Below are positions 16,883-25,383 of a DNA stretch of 64,000 bases, piece by piece (within the stretch, counting starts at the first letter, position 1; each line of letters opens with the position of its first letter). Under the pieces are notes generated by a model. The model had not been told where the DNA came from. It did no database searches and was given only the letters and a program-made list of their open reading frames with translations. Origin of the DNA: JANXSF01 sp043745195 (GTDB lineage: Bacteria > Acidobacteriota > Terriglobia > Bryobacterales > Bryobacteraceae); contig JAYTTF010000095.1 of NCBI GenBank assembly GCA_043745195.1, positions 1 to 64,000 on the forward strand. The letters run 5' to 3'. A program made the position numbers and the translations under genes.

Positions 16883-19183
16883 CTATTTCTCGCCCAAAAG
16901 GCGCGTGCGGACTCGCTTGCCTGGACCTTCACTAATATTCGATACCTGCGCGGAACTGTCGTTATTGCGAAACGCCGGGCTTAAAACAATTTCGCGAATT
17001 AACGTTCTTGCCCCGTTCCCATCTTTAGCCAGCTTATCGGCAATCTGTTGGACGGTGCATTGGTCCCCATCCTGAATCGCTCGCCCCAGTGCATAACCCA
17101 TAGCCTTCGACGTCAGGTGTTGCAGAAATTCCTCTTTCTTACCCAGTAGAACTTGGCGCAGTTCCACAGGTCCATTGAAGCTTTCACCCGAGGGCAATTT
17201 CCCGGTTGCATCCACCGGCCGCCCATTAGTTTCCTGATCGCGCCAACGGCCCATCCAATCAAAATTCTCCAAACCAAAACCAATCGGATCCATCAGATTA
17301 TGGCAGCTTGAGCACGCCTGATTATCGCGATGCTTCATCAGGATTTGCCGCATCACCAGACCTTTTTCTGACTTTGCCGCAGTTTCCAGCGGTGGCACAT
17401 CCGGCGGTGGTGGAGGCACTGGTGTACCTAACAAAGTATCCAAAACCCATGCCCCACGCAGCACTGGACTGCCTTGCTTATAGTGCGACGTCATAGCCAA
17501 AACTCCGGCCATTCCCAGCACTCCGGCGCGGCGATTGTCCTTCCATTCCACTTTTTGGAAGTTGTGAGTCAACTCTGGAAACTTGTCTTCCACTTCGTAG
17601 AACTTCGCTAACCGCGCTGTTAGAAATGTGTAGTTGGAAGTCAGCAATTCCAGTAAGCTGCGGTTGCCGTTCAGGATGTGATGGAACAACAGAACCGGCT
17701 CCTGCCGCAGTTCGGCAGCAATTTCCGGCGTGTAATAATGTTGCAATTCCGTAAGCAGAGGCACCACCCGTCCCCCCACTTCTTGTGTGCCCAGCCATTG
17801 GCCGATGAAGCTGCTGGCGAAGGCTCGCGATCGTGGATCGTTCAACATGCGGTCTACTTGACCGGTAAGAACTTGAGGATCTTGCAGCTTCGCTTGCGCA
17901 GCCAGTTGCAGCAATTCTTCGTCAGGCATAGTGGACCACAGGAAGTAGGAAAGTCGCGATGCCATGTCGTATTGCGATACAGGCTGTGGCCCTGGTTTTC
18001 CAGATTGATCTTCTGCTCGAAATAGGAAGCGCGGCGAAACCAAAATGGTTTTCAGCGCGATCTTCACGCACTCTTCATAAGGGTCGCCGCGCTTTGCCGA
18101 ACGTTCGTAAAGTGTCAGAAACGGTTGAGCCTCTGCTGGTTGAATTGGTCGACGATACGCTTTGGTCAGGAATGTTTCAATCAACCGTTTGGCTGACTGT
18201 TGCGGATCAAGAGGTGCCTCATTTGCTTCCAGGCCAAACAGTTTGTAGTGCAGAGCCCGCTTATCTGCTGTAGGCTCGTCCACCCGCTGTTCCACCGTCA
18301 GACTGTAAAAATCAAGCGGCAGATTTCCATTGGCCACCGTGATGGTGTGCACCCCTCGCGATAGCGTCCCGATACTGGCCCGGGCCGTTGGACCGCCGCC
18401 GGAATCTCGTGCGTAATTCAAAGTTCCCACCGCTGTGCCATCCACTTTTACATCCAGGCTCACTGGGATTTCCTTCGGACGTTCAATGGAAACTCGAAGG
18501 TTGTATTTACCTTCAATGAAAATGGGAATCACTGCCGATACTTCCTGATTCGGTTCCAGCAGTCGTCCAGGCTTTTTGCTGGGCAATGGCGGCGTCATTT
18601 CTGAAGATGGGAAGTTCTTGCTCAATGCCGGCGTGATAATCACGCGGTCCAAAATCTTCTGGGCGGCCTCCATATAACGTTCCATCATCATGGGTGGAAT
18701 GTAGAGTGTTTCGCCGTTAGTATCAAATCCAGCACCGCCCGATTCATCGGCTGGGAACACATCGGTAACAGGAAATTCAACGCCTAAAAGTTCGCGAATC
18801 GTATGGTGGTATTCACGCCTATTCAAACGCCGCGGAGCAACGAAACCGGCATATTCTCCGGTGCTGCATGCGGTGCTGCGCAGGTGGCCGTCAATCCAAG
18901 TGGACAAGTGAAGCCGGTCTTCTTCGTTCAACTTCGCCACACCACTTGGAGGCATTGTGCGATTCTTCAACTGCGCCGAAACACTGCGCCACATGGAGCG
19001 TTTCTTCTCCATCTCTTGCGCTGTTTCTGCTCTTAAGAAATCATTCCGGGCCTTTGCGTCTTTTGGGTCATGACAAGCTGCACAGTTCTTTTCAAGCGTC
19101 GGACGAACGAATTCTGTGAATTCGTTGGGCTGCGCCATAGCAGCCATCGAAAGCCCAAACGCGAGTGAAAAAAGCTTATGCAA
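16883..19183 (-). CDS. DUF1592/DUF1588 planctomycete-type cytochrome protein
   Basis: 766 residues with a signal peptide. A c-type heme motif CAACH lies at residues 34-38, followed by PPSGVAKLNEEDR, then DUF1587 (RRLNRREYHHTIRELLGV near 115, FPADESGGAGFDTN near 142), a carbohydrate-binding-like beta domain (about 215-310), DUF1595, DUF1592 (YDMASRLSYFLWSTMPDEELL near 405), DUF1588 (HRDNQACSSCHNLMDPIGFGLENFD in part, with CSSCH near 620) and DUF1585 at the C-terminus. This is the standard multidomain order. The first heme site could carry electrons; the second CxxCH lies in the DUF1588 signature. It overlaps the DUF1501 gene by 8 bases and precedes the DUF1552 gene. Confidence 0.92.
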   Translation of the reverse strand: MHKLFSLAFGLSMAAMAQPNEFTEFVRPTLEKNCAACHDPKDAKARNDFLRAETAQEMEKKRSMWRSVSAQLKNRTMPPSGVAKLNEEDRLHLSTWIDGHLRSTACSTGEYAGFVAPRRLNRREYHHTIRELLGVEFPVTDVFPADESGGAGFDTNGETLYIPPMMMERYMEAAQKILDRVIITPALSKNFPSSEMTPPLPSKKPGRLLEPNQEVSAVIPIFIEGKYNLRVSIERPKEIPVSLDVKVDGTAVGTLNYARDSGGGPTARASIGTLSRGVHTITVANGNLPLDFYSLTVEQRVDEPTADKRALHYKLFGLEANEAPLDPQQSAKRLIETFLTKAYRRPIQPAEAQPFLTLYERSAKRGDPYEECVKIALKTILVSPRFLFRAEDQSGKPGPQPVSQYDMASRLSYFLWSTMPDEELLQLAAQAKLQDPQVLTGQVDRMLNDPRSRAFASSFIGQWLGTQEVGGRVVPLLTELQHYYTPEIAAELRQEPVLLFHHILNGNRSLLELLTSNYTFLTARLAKFYEVEDKFPELTHNFQKVEWKDNRRAGVLGMAGVLAMTSHYKQGSPVLRGAWVLDTLLGTPVPPPPPDVPPLETAAKSEKGLVMRQILMKHRDNQACSSCHNLMDPIGFGLENFDWMGRWRDQETNGRPVDATGKLPSGESFNGPVELRQVLLGKKEEFLQHLTSKAMGYALGRAIQDGDQCTVQQIADKLAKDGNGARTLIREIVLSPAFRNNDSSAQVSNISEGPGKRVRTRLLGEK

Positions 19184-20624
19184 TGATCCCCTTCACAACC
19201 TCGCCATGCACGTCCGTCAACCGGAAATCACGACCGGCATACCTATATGTCAACCGCTTGTGATCCATACCCATCAAATGCAAAATGGTCGCGTGCAGAT
19301 CGTGGAAATGCACTTTGTTTTCCACTGAATAATATCCATAGTCATCGGTTGCGCCATACTGGAATCCGGCCTTCACTCCGCCGCCAGCCAGGAAGTAAGT
19401 GAATGCTTCCGGATTATGATCGCGTCCATCGGAACCCTGCGCCGTAGGCGTGCGGCCAAACTCGCCGCCCCAAACCACCAATGTATCTTTCAGCAATCCC
19501 CGTGCTGCCAAATCCTGTAGCAACCCGGCAATTGGCTTATCCACCTCTCGTGCATTCTGGGAATGGTCACGCATCAGATCCGCGTGCTGATCCCATTTAT
19601 AGGTGTGGCTCACTTGGACAAACCGCACACCCTTTTCGGACAATCTTCGAGCCATCAAACATTGCCGTCCGAAGTCCTCGGTCACCCGGTTATCCAACCC
19701 GTAAAGTTTCTGTGTCGCTTCTGATTCGGTGGAAATATCTTGAAGTCCCGGTGCTTCGGTTTGCATGCGAAAGGCCAGTTCAAACGATTCAATGCGCCCA
19801 TCAAGAGCAGCGTCCGGGCCGGTACCTGCCAATTGCTCACGATTGATCTGCTGGATCAAATCCAGTTCCATCCGTTGAATGTCGCGAGGCGTTTCTGAGT
19901 TAGCGATGTAAGGGATTTTCGCATCTTTCGATTTGATCCCAACCGAACCAATCGGAGTTCCGGCATAAGGAGCCGGCAGAAATCCTGAACTGTAATTGTT
20001 CGCACCGCCGTGGCTCTGCGTAGGACAAATGGTCACATAACCGGGCATGCTTTGGTTTTCGCTGCCCAAGCCGTAAGTGATCCAAGCACCCATCGATGGC
20101 CGCACGAATGTATCACTGCCAGTGTGGATTTCAAGCAGTGCTCCACCATGGCGGGAATTGGAACCCCACATGGATTTGATGAAACAAAGCTCGTCCACGC
20201 GCTTGGCAATTTCCGGGAAAAGTTCGCTGACGTACATCCCGCTTTGGCCGTGTTGTTTGAACTCCCAGGGCGATTTTAGAAGATTGAAAGTTTCTGAGGA
20301 AACCACTTTCGGCCGCTTGTAGGGCAGTGGTTTGCCGTGATCGCGCTGAAGCATTGGCTTGTAATCGAAGGTGTCCACTTGCGAAGGCCCACCGTGCATG
20401 AACAGGAAAATCACCCGCTTGGCTTTTGGGGCAAAGTGCGGCTGCTTCACTGCTAACGGACCCGCACCAGCAGGGCCAATAGAACTGCTGGCCGCCGCTG
20501 CGCGCAACTGCTCTTCGCCCAACATAGCCGCCAAGGCCATGCCGCCAAACCCAGTGCTGCTGGCACGCAGAAGTTCTCTGCGCGATACTGTCTTATTCAA
20601 ATAGGAATTCCAATGCGGGTTCAT
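19176..20624 (-). CDS. DUF1501 domain protein, Tat-exported
   Basis: 482 residues. A twin-arginine signal (VSRRELLRASSTGFGGMALAAML) starts near residue 14. The DUF1501 body shows KAKRVIFLFMHGGPSQVDTFDYKP near 68-90, RVDELCFIKSMWG near 145, HTGSDTFVRPSMGAWITYGLG near 170, ARRLSEKGVRFVQVSHTYKWDQHADL near 330-355, VVWGGEFGRTPTAQG near 390, DHNPEAFTYFLAGGGVKAGFQYG near 408 and a terminal HATILHLMGMDHKRLTYRYAGRDFRLTDV. The fold is alkaline-phosphatase or sulfatase-like. It lies 12 bases after the DUF1549/DUF1553 cytochrome gene, its usual partner. Confidence 0.93.
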   Translation of the reverse strand: MNPHWNSYLNKTVSRRELLRASSTGFGGMALAAMLGEEQLRAAAASSSIGPAGAGPLAVKQPHFAPKAKRVIFLFMHGGPSQVDTFDYKPMLQRDHGKPLPYKRPKVVSSETFNLLKSPWEFKQHGQSGMYVSELFPEIAKRVDELCFIKSMWGSNSRHGGALLEIHTGSDTFVRPSMGAWITYGLGSENQSMPGYVTICPTQSHGGANNYSSGFLPAPYAGTPIGSVGIKSKDAKIPYIANSETPRDIQRMELDLIQQINREQLAGTGPDAALDGRIESFELAFRMQTEAPGLQDISTESEATQKLYGLDNRVTEDFGRQCLMARRLSEKGVRFVQVSHTYKWDQHADLMRDHSQNAREVDKPIAGLLQDLAARGLLKDTLVVWGGEFGRTPTAQGSDGRDHNPEAFTYFLAGGGVKAGFQYGATDDYGYYSVENKVHFHDLHATILHLMGMDHKRLTYRYAGRDFRLTDVHGEVVKGIIA

Positions 20625-20636
20625 AAAAGATCCTTC

Positions 20637-23600
20637 TTAATTCAAATATATAAATTCGTTTGATGCAATCAGTGCTTTGCAGAAACTTTGCCAGGCAAAC
20701 AAATGCCGTTTGGCCTCATCTTTTTCCTTGTCTTCCATCGCCTTTTCCACCTGGGCGATAAACGTTAGGGCTCGATCAATATCTCGTGCAGCCGGGGGCC
20801 TTGCCAGTGCCCGTTCATAGGCATCGCGGATGCGAGCCGAATCGTCCATGTCTGTTCGTGCTAACAACTTTTGAGCCATGGCACGAGTGCTTTTCAACAC
20901 CAGCGTTGAGTTCATCATGAACAGCGCCTGCGGGGCAATCACCGTTGCGTTGCGGTCACCATTGGGGGTAGAAGAATCAGGCAAATCGAATGCCGTAAAC
21001 ATCTCGTACATGGAACTGCGCACCACTGGGATGTAAACTGCACGGCGTGGATTATCGTAATCCGTTCCGCCTCTGCGGGAAGTGTTGGCCACATAGGCAC
21101 GGTCTTTATAATCAAGCAGCGTTCCGCCCAGCTTCATATCAATTTCACCGGTCACTGAGGTAACGGCATCACGTATGGCTTCCGATTCCAAACGCTGCCT
21201 ACTCATGCGCCACAACGAAATATTTTCCGGATCCATCTCCGCTGCCTTTTCGTTATAGTTGGAACTCATCTGATAAGTGTTAGACATCATGATCAACCGG
21301 TGCATTTCCTTCATGGACCAGTTGGCTTCTACAAAGCGCATGGATAGAAAATCGAGCAGTGGTTGATTGCTGGGCATTTCACCCAAGCGTCCAAAGTTAT
21401 CGGTGGAAGCTACAATGCCTTTGCCGAAATGCCAACGCCAGATTCTGTTGGCCATAACTCGGCTGGTTAGCGGATGATCGGCCTTTGTTAGCCACTCCGC
21501 AAATTGCAGGCGACCACTTTCTTTCTCTGGTATAGAAGGTTGATTTTCACCAGCCACCACGCTGAGGAATTGCCGGGGAACTTCCTTGCCCAGCGTCCAG
21601 TGGCTGCCGCGCAAATGAATCGGCAGATTGGCAATTTTCTCGCCTTCGGTGACGCCCATGGCTTTGGGCAGATCGGGAGTAGCTTCTTCTAATGTCTTCT
21701 TTTCTTTTTCCAAAGAAGCGAGTTGATCTTGAATCGCTTGTGGATAATATTGCTTGGCGTCGCCAGGGGCTTCAAAGGGTCCGGCCTTAGCGTAGGATAG
21801 TTCACGGAAGGCTTCTAAAATGGGGTCTGAAAGGCCTTCTTCCTGTTTAATGGCATTCCGTTCTGCCTTCACTTTTGACTCATCTTTGCGCGCCTTCAAC
21901 ACCAGTTGCCAAGCGGCATCGGATTCATTGAACAACTCCTGATACTTTGCAGCCAGCTCTTTCCGTGTCTTCGGATGGAAGTCTTTGAATCGTGCTGCGG
22001 CTGGCGATAACCAGGCTTTTAACGCATCCCCTTCCAAGCCCTTATTTGGACCATAGGCAAACAACGCATACATCACCGAATGAGGAGCCCCTTTGGCTCG
22101 GCGCATTTCTTCCACCCACTGATTCAAGTAGCTGGCATTGACGTTGTATTGCCGCGCAACCTGTTGCCCAGAGCGCGGAACTTCAGCGCCTTTTGGTGAA
22201 GAATTCAATTGCAACGATTCGTAATAAGGGAATCGCGATTTGTGTTCCAGGCGCAGCACGTTATTGCCTGCGTTCAACGCAAACACACCAGAAACGGACC
22301 ATCCACCCGCATCGGGCGAAGCTTCGCGATTGGTCACCGGACCTTTCCCGCGCTGTTCCAAAACGCCATTCACCCATATGTCAAACGTGCCCGCTCCGGT
22401 CTCTTCTTCCAACATGTCCAACTGGTAGTTGCCAGCCTGGGGCACGTTGATATCGAACTCCGCGAAGAAGGGGCCTTTGGCACCTTTCGGTACATTCGGC
22501 TTCTCTTTTTCGAGTTTTTTAGGAGCATTGCCGCGATCAAAGCTATCAGCAGTGCGAAGAACGCTAATTCCTTTCATTGAAACGACGGGCTTCAAATGCA
22601 TTTTTTCGTATCGCAAAACATCGTCAGCCGCCAACATGTACGACCCGATTTTGGTCCGAGCTTCAGTAGCTAGTAAATTGTTTTCTTTGCTTGAAAGACT
22701 GCTCATCTCTTTTGTCTTTCCCGTAATCTTTTCCAGGTGTTCTTTCAGCTTCTGCCTCTCCTGTTCCGGGGCAAGAACGTATTCGTGCCAGGTTGCGACA
22801 ACCTGGAAATTCTCCATTGTCTTGGAGCTCTTGAAAATGCCGGCCATCGAATAATAGTCAGCCGTAGGAATAGGGTCAAACTTGTGATCGTGGCAGCGGG
22901 CGCAGCCGACAGTCATACCCATAAAGGTGCGGGCAGTGGTGTCCAATTGCTCATCCACAATGTCCATTTCCATTTTCATGGGATCATCTTCAGCCAGCAT
23001 TTTTGCGCCAAGGGAAAGGAAGCCAGTGGCTGTCCAGCGTTCAAATTGAGTGGCTTCGTCTTTGGTGGCAGGGAGCAAGTCGCCAGCCAGTTGTTCCTTT
23101 AGAAACAGATCATAAGGCTTGTCTTTATTGAATGCCTTAATTACGTAATCACGATAACGATAGGCGTGGCGGTAAACCAGATTTTCATCCAAGCCATTAG
23201 AATCGGCGTATCGTGCAACGTCCAGCCAATGACGGCCCCAACGTTCGCCATAATGCGGAGATTCCAGCAGACGGTTCACCACTTCACGAAAAGCTTCGGG
23301 GCGTTGGTCTTTTAGAAATGCTTGCACTTCTTCCGGCGTTGGAGGCAAGCCCGTAAGATCGAAAGTGGCGCGCCGAATCAGCGTGCGCTTATCAGCAGCT
23401 GGAGCGGGTGCCAGACCCTTGGCTTCCAGTCCGTTCAAGACAAAAGCATCGATTGGCGACTTCACCCAAGCAGTGTTCTTAACAGCGGGCGCGGCCGGTT
23501 CCTTGGCGGGTATGAAGGCCCAAAACTTTTGAGTGCTTTTGGCTTGAGAAGGCTTTTCACTACCCCAAGGAGCGTTCATCCGGATCCACTGGCCGAGCAA

Positions 23601-23903
23601 TGCAATTTCGGCATCCTTTAATTTTCCGGAAGGCGGCATCTTCAAATCGGTGGAGTGGCTGACGGCGCGCAGCAGCAGACTCTCTCCAGGTTTTCCGGGA
23701 ACAACGGAAGCCCCGCGAGCCCCTCCTTTTAATAGATTTTCCCGCGTGTCCAGACGTAATCCACCCATTGCAGAAGTTGCCGAATGACATGCCTGGCACT
23801 GCTTGGCGAATAAGGGTCGAATGTTCTTTTCAAAGAATTCCGCCCCGTCTTGAGCGATGGAAACGGTAACGCTAAAGTAGGCAACGAGAAGGAATCGGAT
23901 CAT
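20637..23903 (-). CDS. DUF1549/DUF1553 protein with planctomycete cytochrome C domain
   Basis: 1088 residues from the ATG at 23903; the reading extends to 23921, but MIRFLLVAYF is the natural signal peptide. A CQACH heme motif is at 36-40, followed by GGLRLDTRENLLKGG and KMPPSGKL, the planctomycete cytochrome C (PSCyt1) signature. DUF1549 follows (RATFDLTGLPPTPEEV near 185, ESPHYGERWGRHWLDVARYADSNG near 215, GCARCHDHKFDPIP near 335). A beta-sandwich segment (about 480-570) may bind carbohydrate, and DUF1553 is C-terminal (RVMANRIWRWHFGKGIVASTDNFG near 815, RMSRQRLESEAIRDA near 910). It leads the four-gene cluster. Such proteins are found in polymer-degrading Planctomycetes and Acidobacteria; no reaction is established. 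Confidence 0.93.
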   Translation of the reverse strand: MIRFLLVAYFSVTVSIAQDGAEFFEKNIRPLFAKQCQACHSATSAMGGLRLDTRENLLKGGARGASVVPGKPGESLLLRAVSHSTDLKMPPSGKLKDAEIALLGQWIRMNAPWGSEKPSQAKSTQKFWAFIPAKEPAAPAVKNTAWVKSPIDAFVLNGLEAKGLAPAPAADKRTLIRRATFDLTGLPPTPEEVQAFLKDQRPEAFREVVNRLLESPHYGERWGRHWLDVARYADSNGLDENLVYRHAYRYRDYVIKAFNKDKPYDLFLKEQLAGDLLPATKDEATQFERWTATGFLSLGAKMLAEDDPMKMEMDIVDEQLDTTARTFMGMTVGCARCHDHKFDPIPTADYYSMAGIFKSSKTMENFQVVATWHEYVLAPEQERQKLKEHLEKITGKTKEMSSLSSKENNLLATEARTKIGSYMLAADDVLRYEKMHLKPVVSMKGISVLRTADSFDRGNAPKKLEKEKPNVPKGAKGPFFAEFDINVPQAGNYQLDMLEEETGAGTFDIWVNGVLEQRGKGPVTNREASPDAGGWSVSGVFALNAGNNVLRLEHKSRFPYYESLQLNSSPKGAEVPRSGQQVARQYNVNASYLNQWVEEMRRAKGAPHSVMYALFAYGPNKGLEGDALKAWLSPAAARFKDFHPKTRKELAAKYQELFNESDAAWQLVLKARKDESKVKAERNAIKQEEGLSDPILEAFRELSYAKAGPFEAPGDAKQYYPQAIQDQLASLEKEKKTLEEATPDLPKAMGVTEGEKIANLPIHLRGSHWTLGKEVPRQFLSVVAGENQPSIPEKESGRLQFAEWLTKADHPLTSRVMANRIWRWHFGKGIVASTDNFGRLGEMPSNQPLLDFLSMRFVEANWSMKEMHRLIMMSNTYQMSSNYNEKAAEMDPENISLWRMSRQRLESEAIRDAVTSVTGEIDMKLGGTLLDYKDRAYVANTSRRGGTDYDNPRRAVYIPVVRSSMYEMFTAFDLPDSSTPNGDRNATVIAPQALFMMNSTLVLKSTRAMAQKLLARTDMDDSARIRDAYERALARPPAARDIDRALTFIAQVEKAMEDKEKDEAKRHLFAWQSFCKALIASNEFIYLN

Positions 23904-23956
23904 ATAAACACAGTTGTGCATAATAAGGTATCTGGCTGAATATTATCACAAGCAGA

Positions 23957-25267
23957 TCAGGTAAATTCAGCCGTGGGCAAACCCAGCCGGGAGCGGACCT
24001 TATTAGCGGCCCGCTCCGCGCTTAACATTGCCTGATCTGTCCAATGATTTCCCCAATCTCCATAGCGTCCACACCAGATGATTCCGACACTCTCAAGGTA
24101 CCTGTGAACCATCGCCACGTTGGGTTTTCGATGGAAATCGAAGACAACATTTGCGTATGGAATGTTCCGGACATCGACTGCATCAATTTCCGCGTGGCCT
24201 TTTAAGATGCCGCAACGGCGAAGTCCGTCGATCGAAAGTTCGACGATTGATTCGTGGGCGGGCAGTGGCTTTCGAGGGGAATGGACAAACTCAACTTGAA
24301 CGCTTGAGCATCCGGCAGGGGCTGCATGGGGAGAGTATTTTGAGGGAAAATGCGCCCGGGCGAATGCTATGTTGTCGTCGTAAAAATACGTCCAATAAGA
24401 GTTGCTCAGAGCAGGCCGTTTCACTCCAAAGCTTACCAGCAGGTGGGAAGTGCAATACAAGTTTTCGGCAGCATCGCGTACGTCTTGTGGTGCTGAATGG
24501 ATGCTGCGTATCAATTCAGGAAGCGGCAAAGAGGATATCAGGTGCTGGTAATGCTCCACACTGCCGTCGGAGAAAACAATTCGCTTTTTGTGGGGATCCA
24601 ATTCTGCAACATTTCGATTGCTTTCAATTTGACAGTGAGCCGTTAGAAGAGATGTATAGGATTGAAAGCCACCGTGACGAGGGTACCGAAATTCGGATTG
24701 CGATGCCATTCCTTTTCCTGCGGCTCCAGCAAGCAAGTCATTTAACGTTGGGGCGAGGATTCGTGACGAAACCCAATCAGTTGTGAGTTGTTCCAACTCA
24801 AGGCCAAAGTATTTCCGGATGTAGCTCCTTGTGAATGTATTGGTGATGACTTCACCTAGCCATCGATTGCACCACTCCCCATAATTTGCCCCATCGGTAG
24901 GCGGCATATTATGAGTTTTCATGAAACTGGTGATGCAACGATTGATCAAATCTTGGGGCAAGCCATGCAAATTGCATTCCACGGGATGTTGGAGCACATA
25001 TCCTTGATAAACTGCAGTGGCTTGCATGGGGTGGCTGAGAAACGCTCCATCCACGCTGGCCGCCATGAATTGGCGAACCCGTTCGTCCTTCGTAAAGGAG
25101 ATGTGGGGACCTTCATCAAATGTGTAAGTGCCAACCTGGAAACTTGAGGCATGGCCGCCGCTTCGGGGGCGGGCCTCGTAGACGATGCAATCCTGATCGC
25201 GTAGCGTATTTGCTACTGCCATTCCGGCCATGCCGGCACCGAGGATTGCGATCTGGCTTGAGCTCAT
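23957..25267 (-). CDS. FAD-dependent amine-oxidase/desaturase-like protein
   Basis: 436 residues from the ATG at 25267. The N-terminus IAILGAGMAGMAVAN is the FAD-binding dinucleotide fold (GxGxxG near 10-15), followed by YEARPRSGGHASSF (the RxGG motif) and FDEGPHISF. The middle includes an SLPLPELI substrate-domain motif. The C-terminus YGDWGNHWTDQAMLSAERAAN is the second FAD contact. The protein resembles protoporphyrinogen oxidase, UDP-galactopyranose mutase and phytoene desaturase relatives, so the substrate is open. It follows the 25384-26907 amine oxidase after 117 bases and may be the last gene of the polyamine cluster. A perfect 14-base palindrome lies upstream of the start. Confidence 0.75.
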   Translation of the reverse strand: MSSSQIAILGAGMAGMAVANTLRDQDCIVYEARPRSGGHASSFQVGTYTFDEGPHISFTKDERVRQFMAASVDGAFLSHPMQATAVYQGYVLQHPVECNLHGLPQDLINRCITSFMKTHNMPPTDGANYGEWCNRWLGEVITNTFTRSYIRKYFGLELEQLTTDWVSSRILAPTLNDLLAGAAGKGMASQSEFRYPRHGGFQSYTSLLTAHCQIESNRNVAELDPHKKRIVFSDGSVEHYQHLISSLPLPELIRSIHSAPQDVRDAAENLYCTSHLLVSFGVKRPALSNSYWTYFYDDNIAFARAHFPSKYSPHAAPAGCSSVQVEFVHSPRKPLPAHESIVELSIDGLRRCGILKGHAEIDAVDVRNIPYANVVFDFHRKPNVAMVHRYLESVGIIWCGRYGDWGNHWTDQAMLSAERAANKVRSRLGLPTAEFT

Positions 25268-25283
25268 GTGCGGGTGTCCGCTA

Positions 25284-25297
25284 CCCCCATATGGGGG
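25284..25297. promoter_or_regulatory. 14-base perfect palindrome upstream of the FAD protein gene
   Basis: The sequence CCCCCATATGGGGG is a perfect self-complementary 14-mer, 16 bases before the ATG at 25267. It could be an operator or part of an RNA hairpin overlapping the leader. A second short inverted repeat, GACATA/TATGTC, lies further upstream at about 25319-25338. No binding protein can be assigned, and the palindrome is short enough to be chance. Confidence 0.3.
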
Positions 25298-25383
25298 CAA
25301 CAAGTGCTCGTATGCCTAGACATATGTTTTGGTATGTCTGTATGTCATTATTCGCAAAATGTTGATTCCATTCATAATCAATT

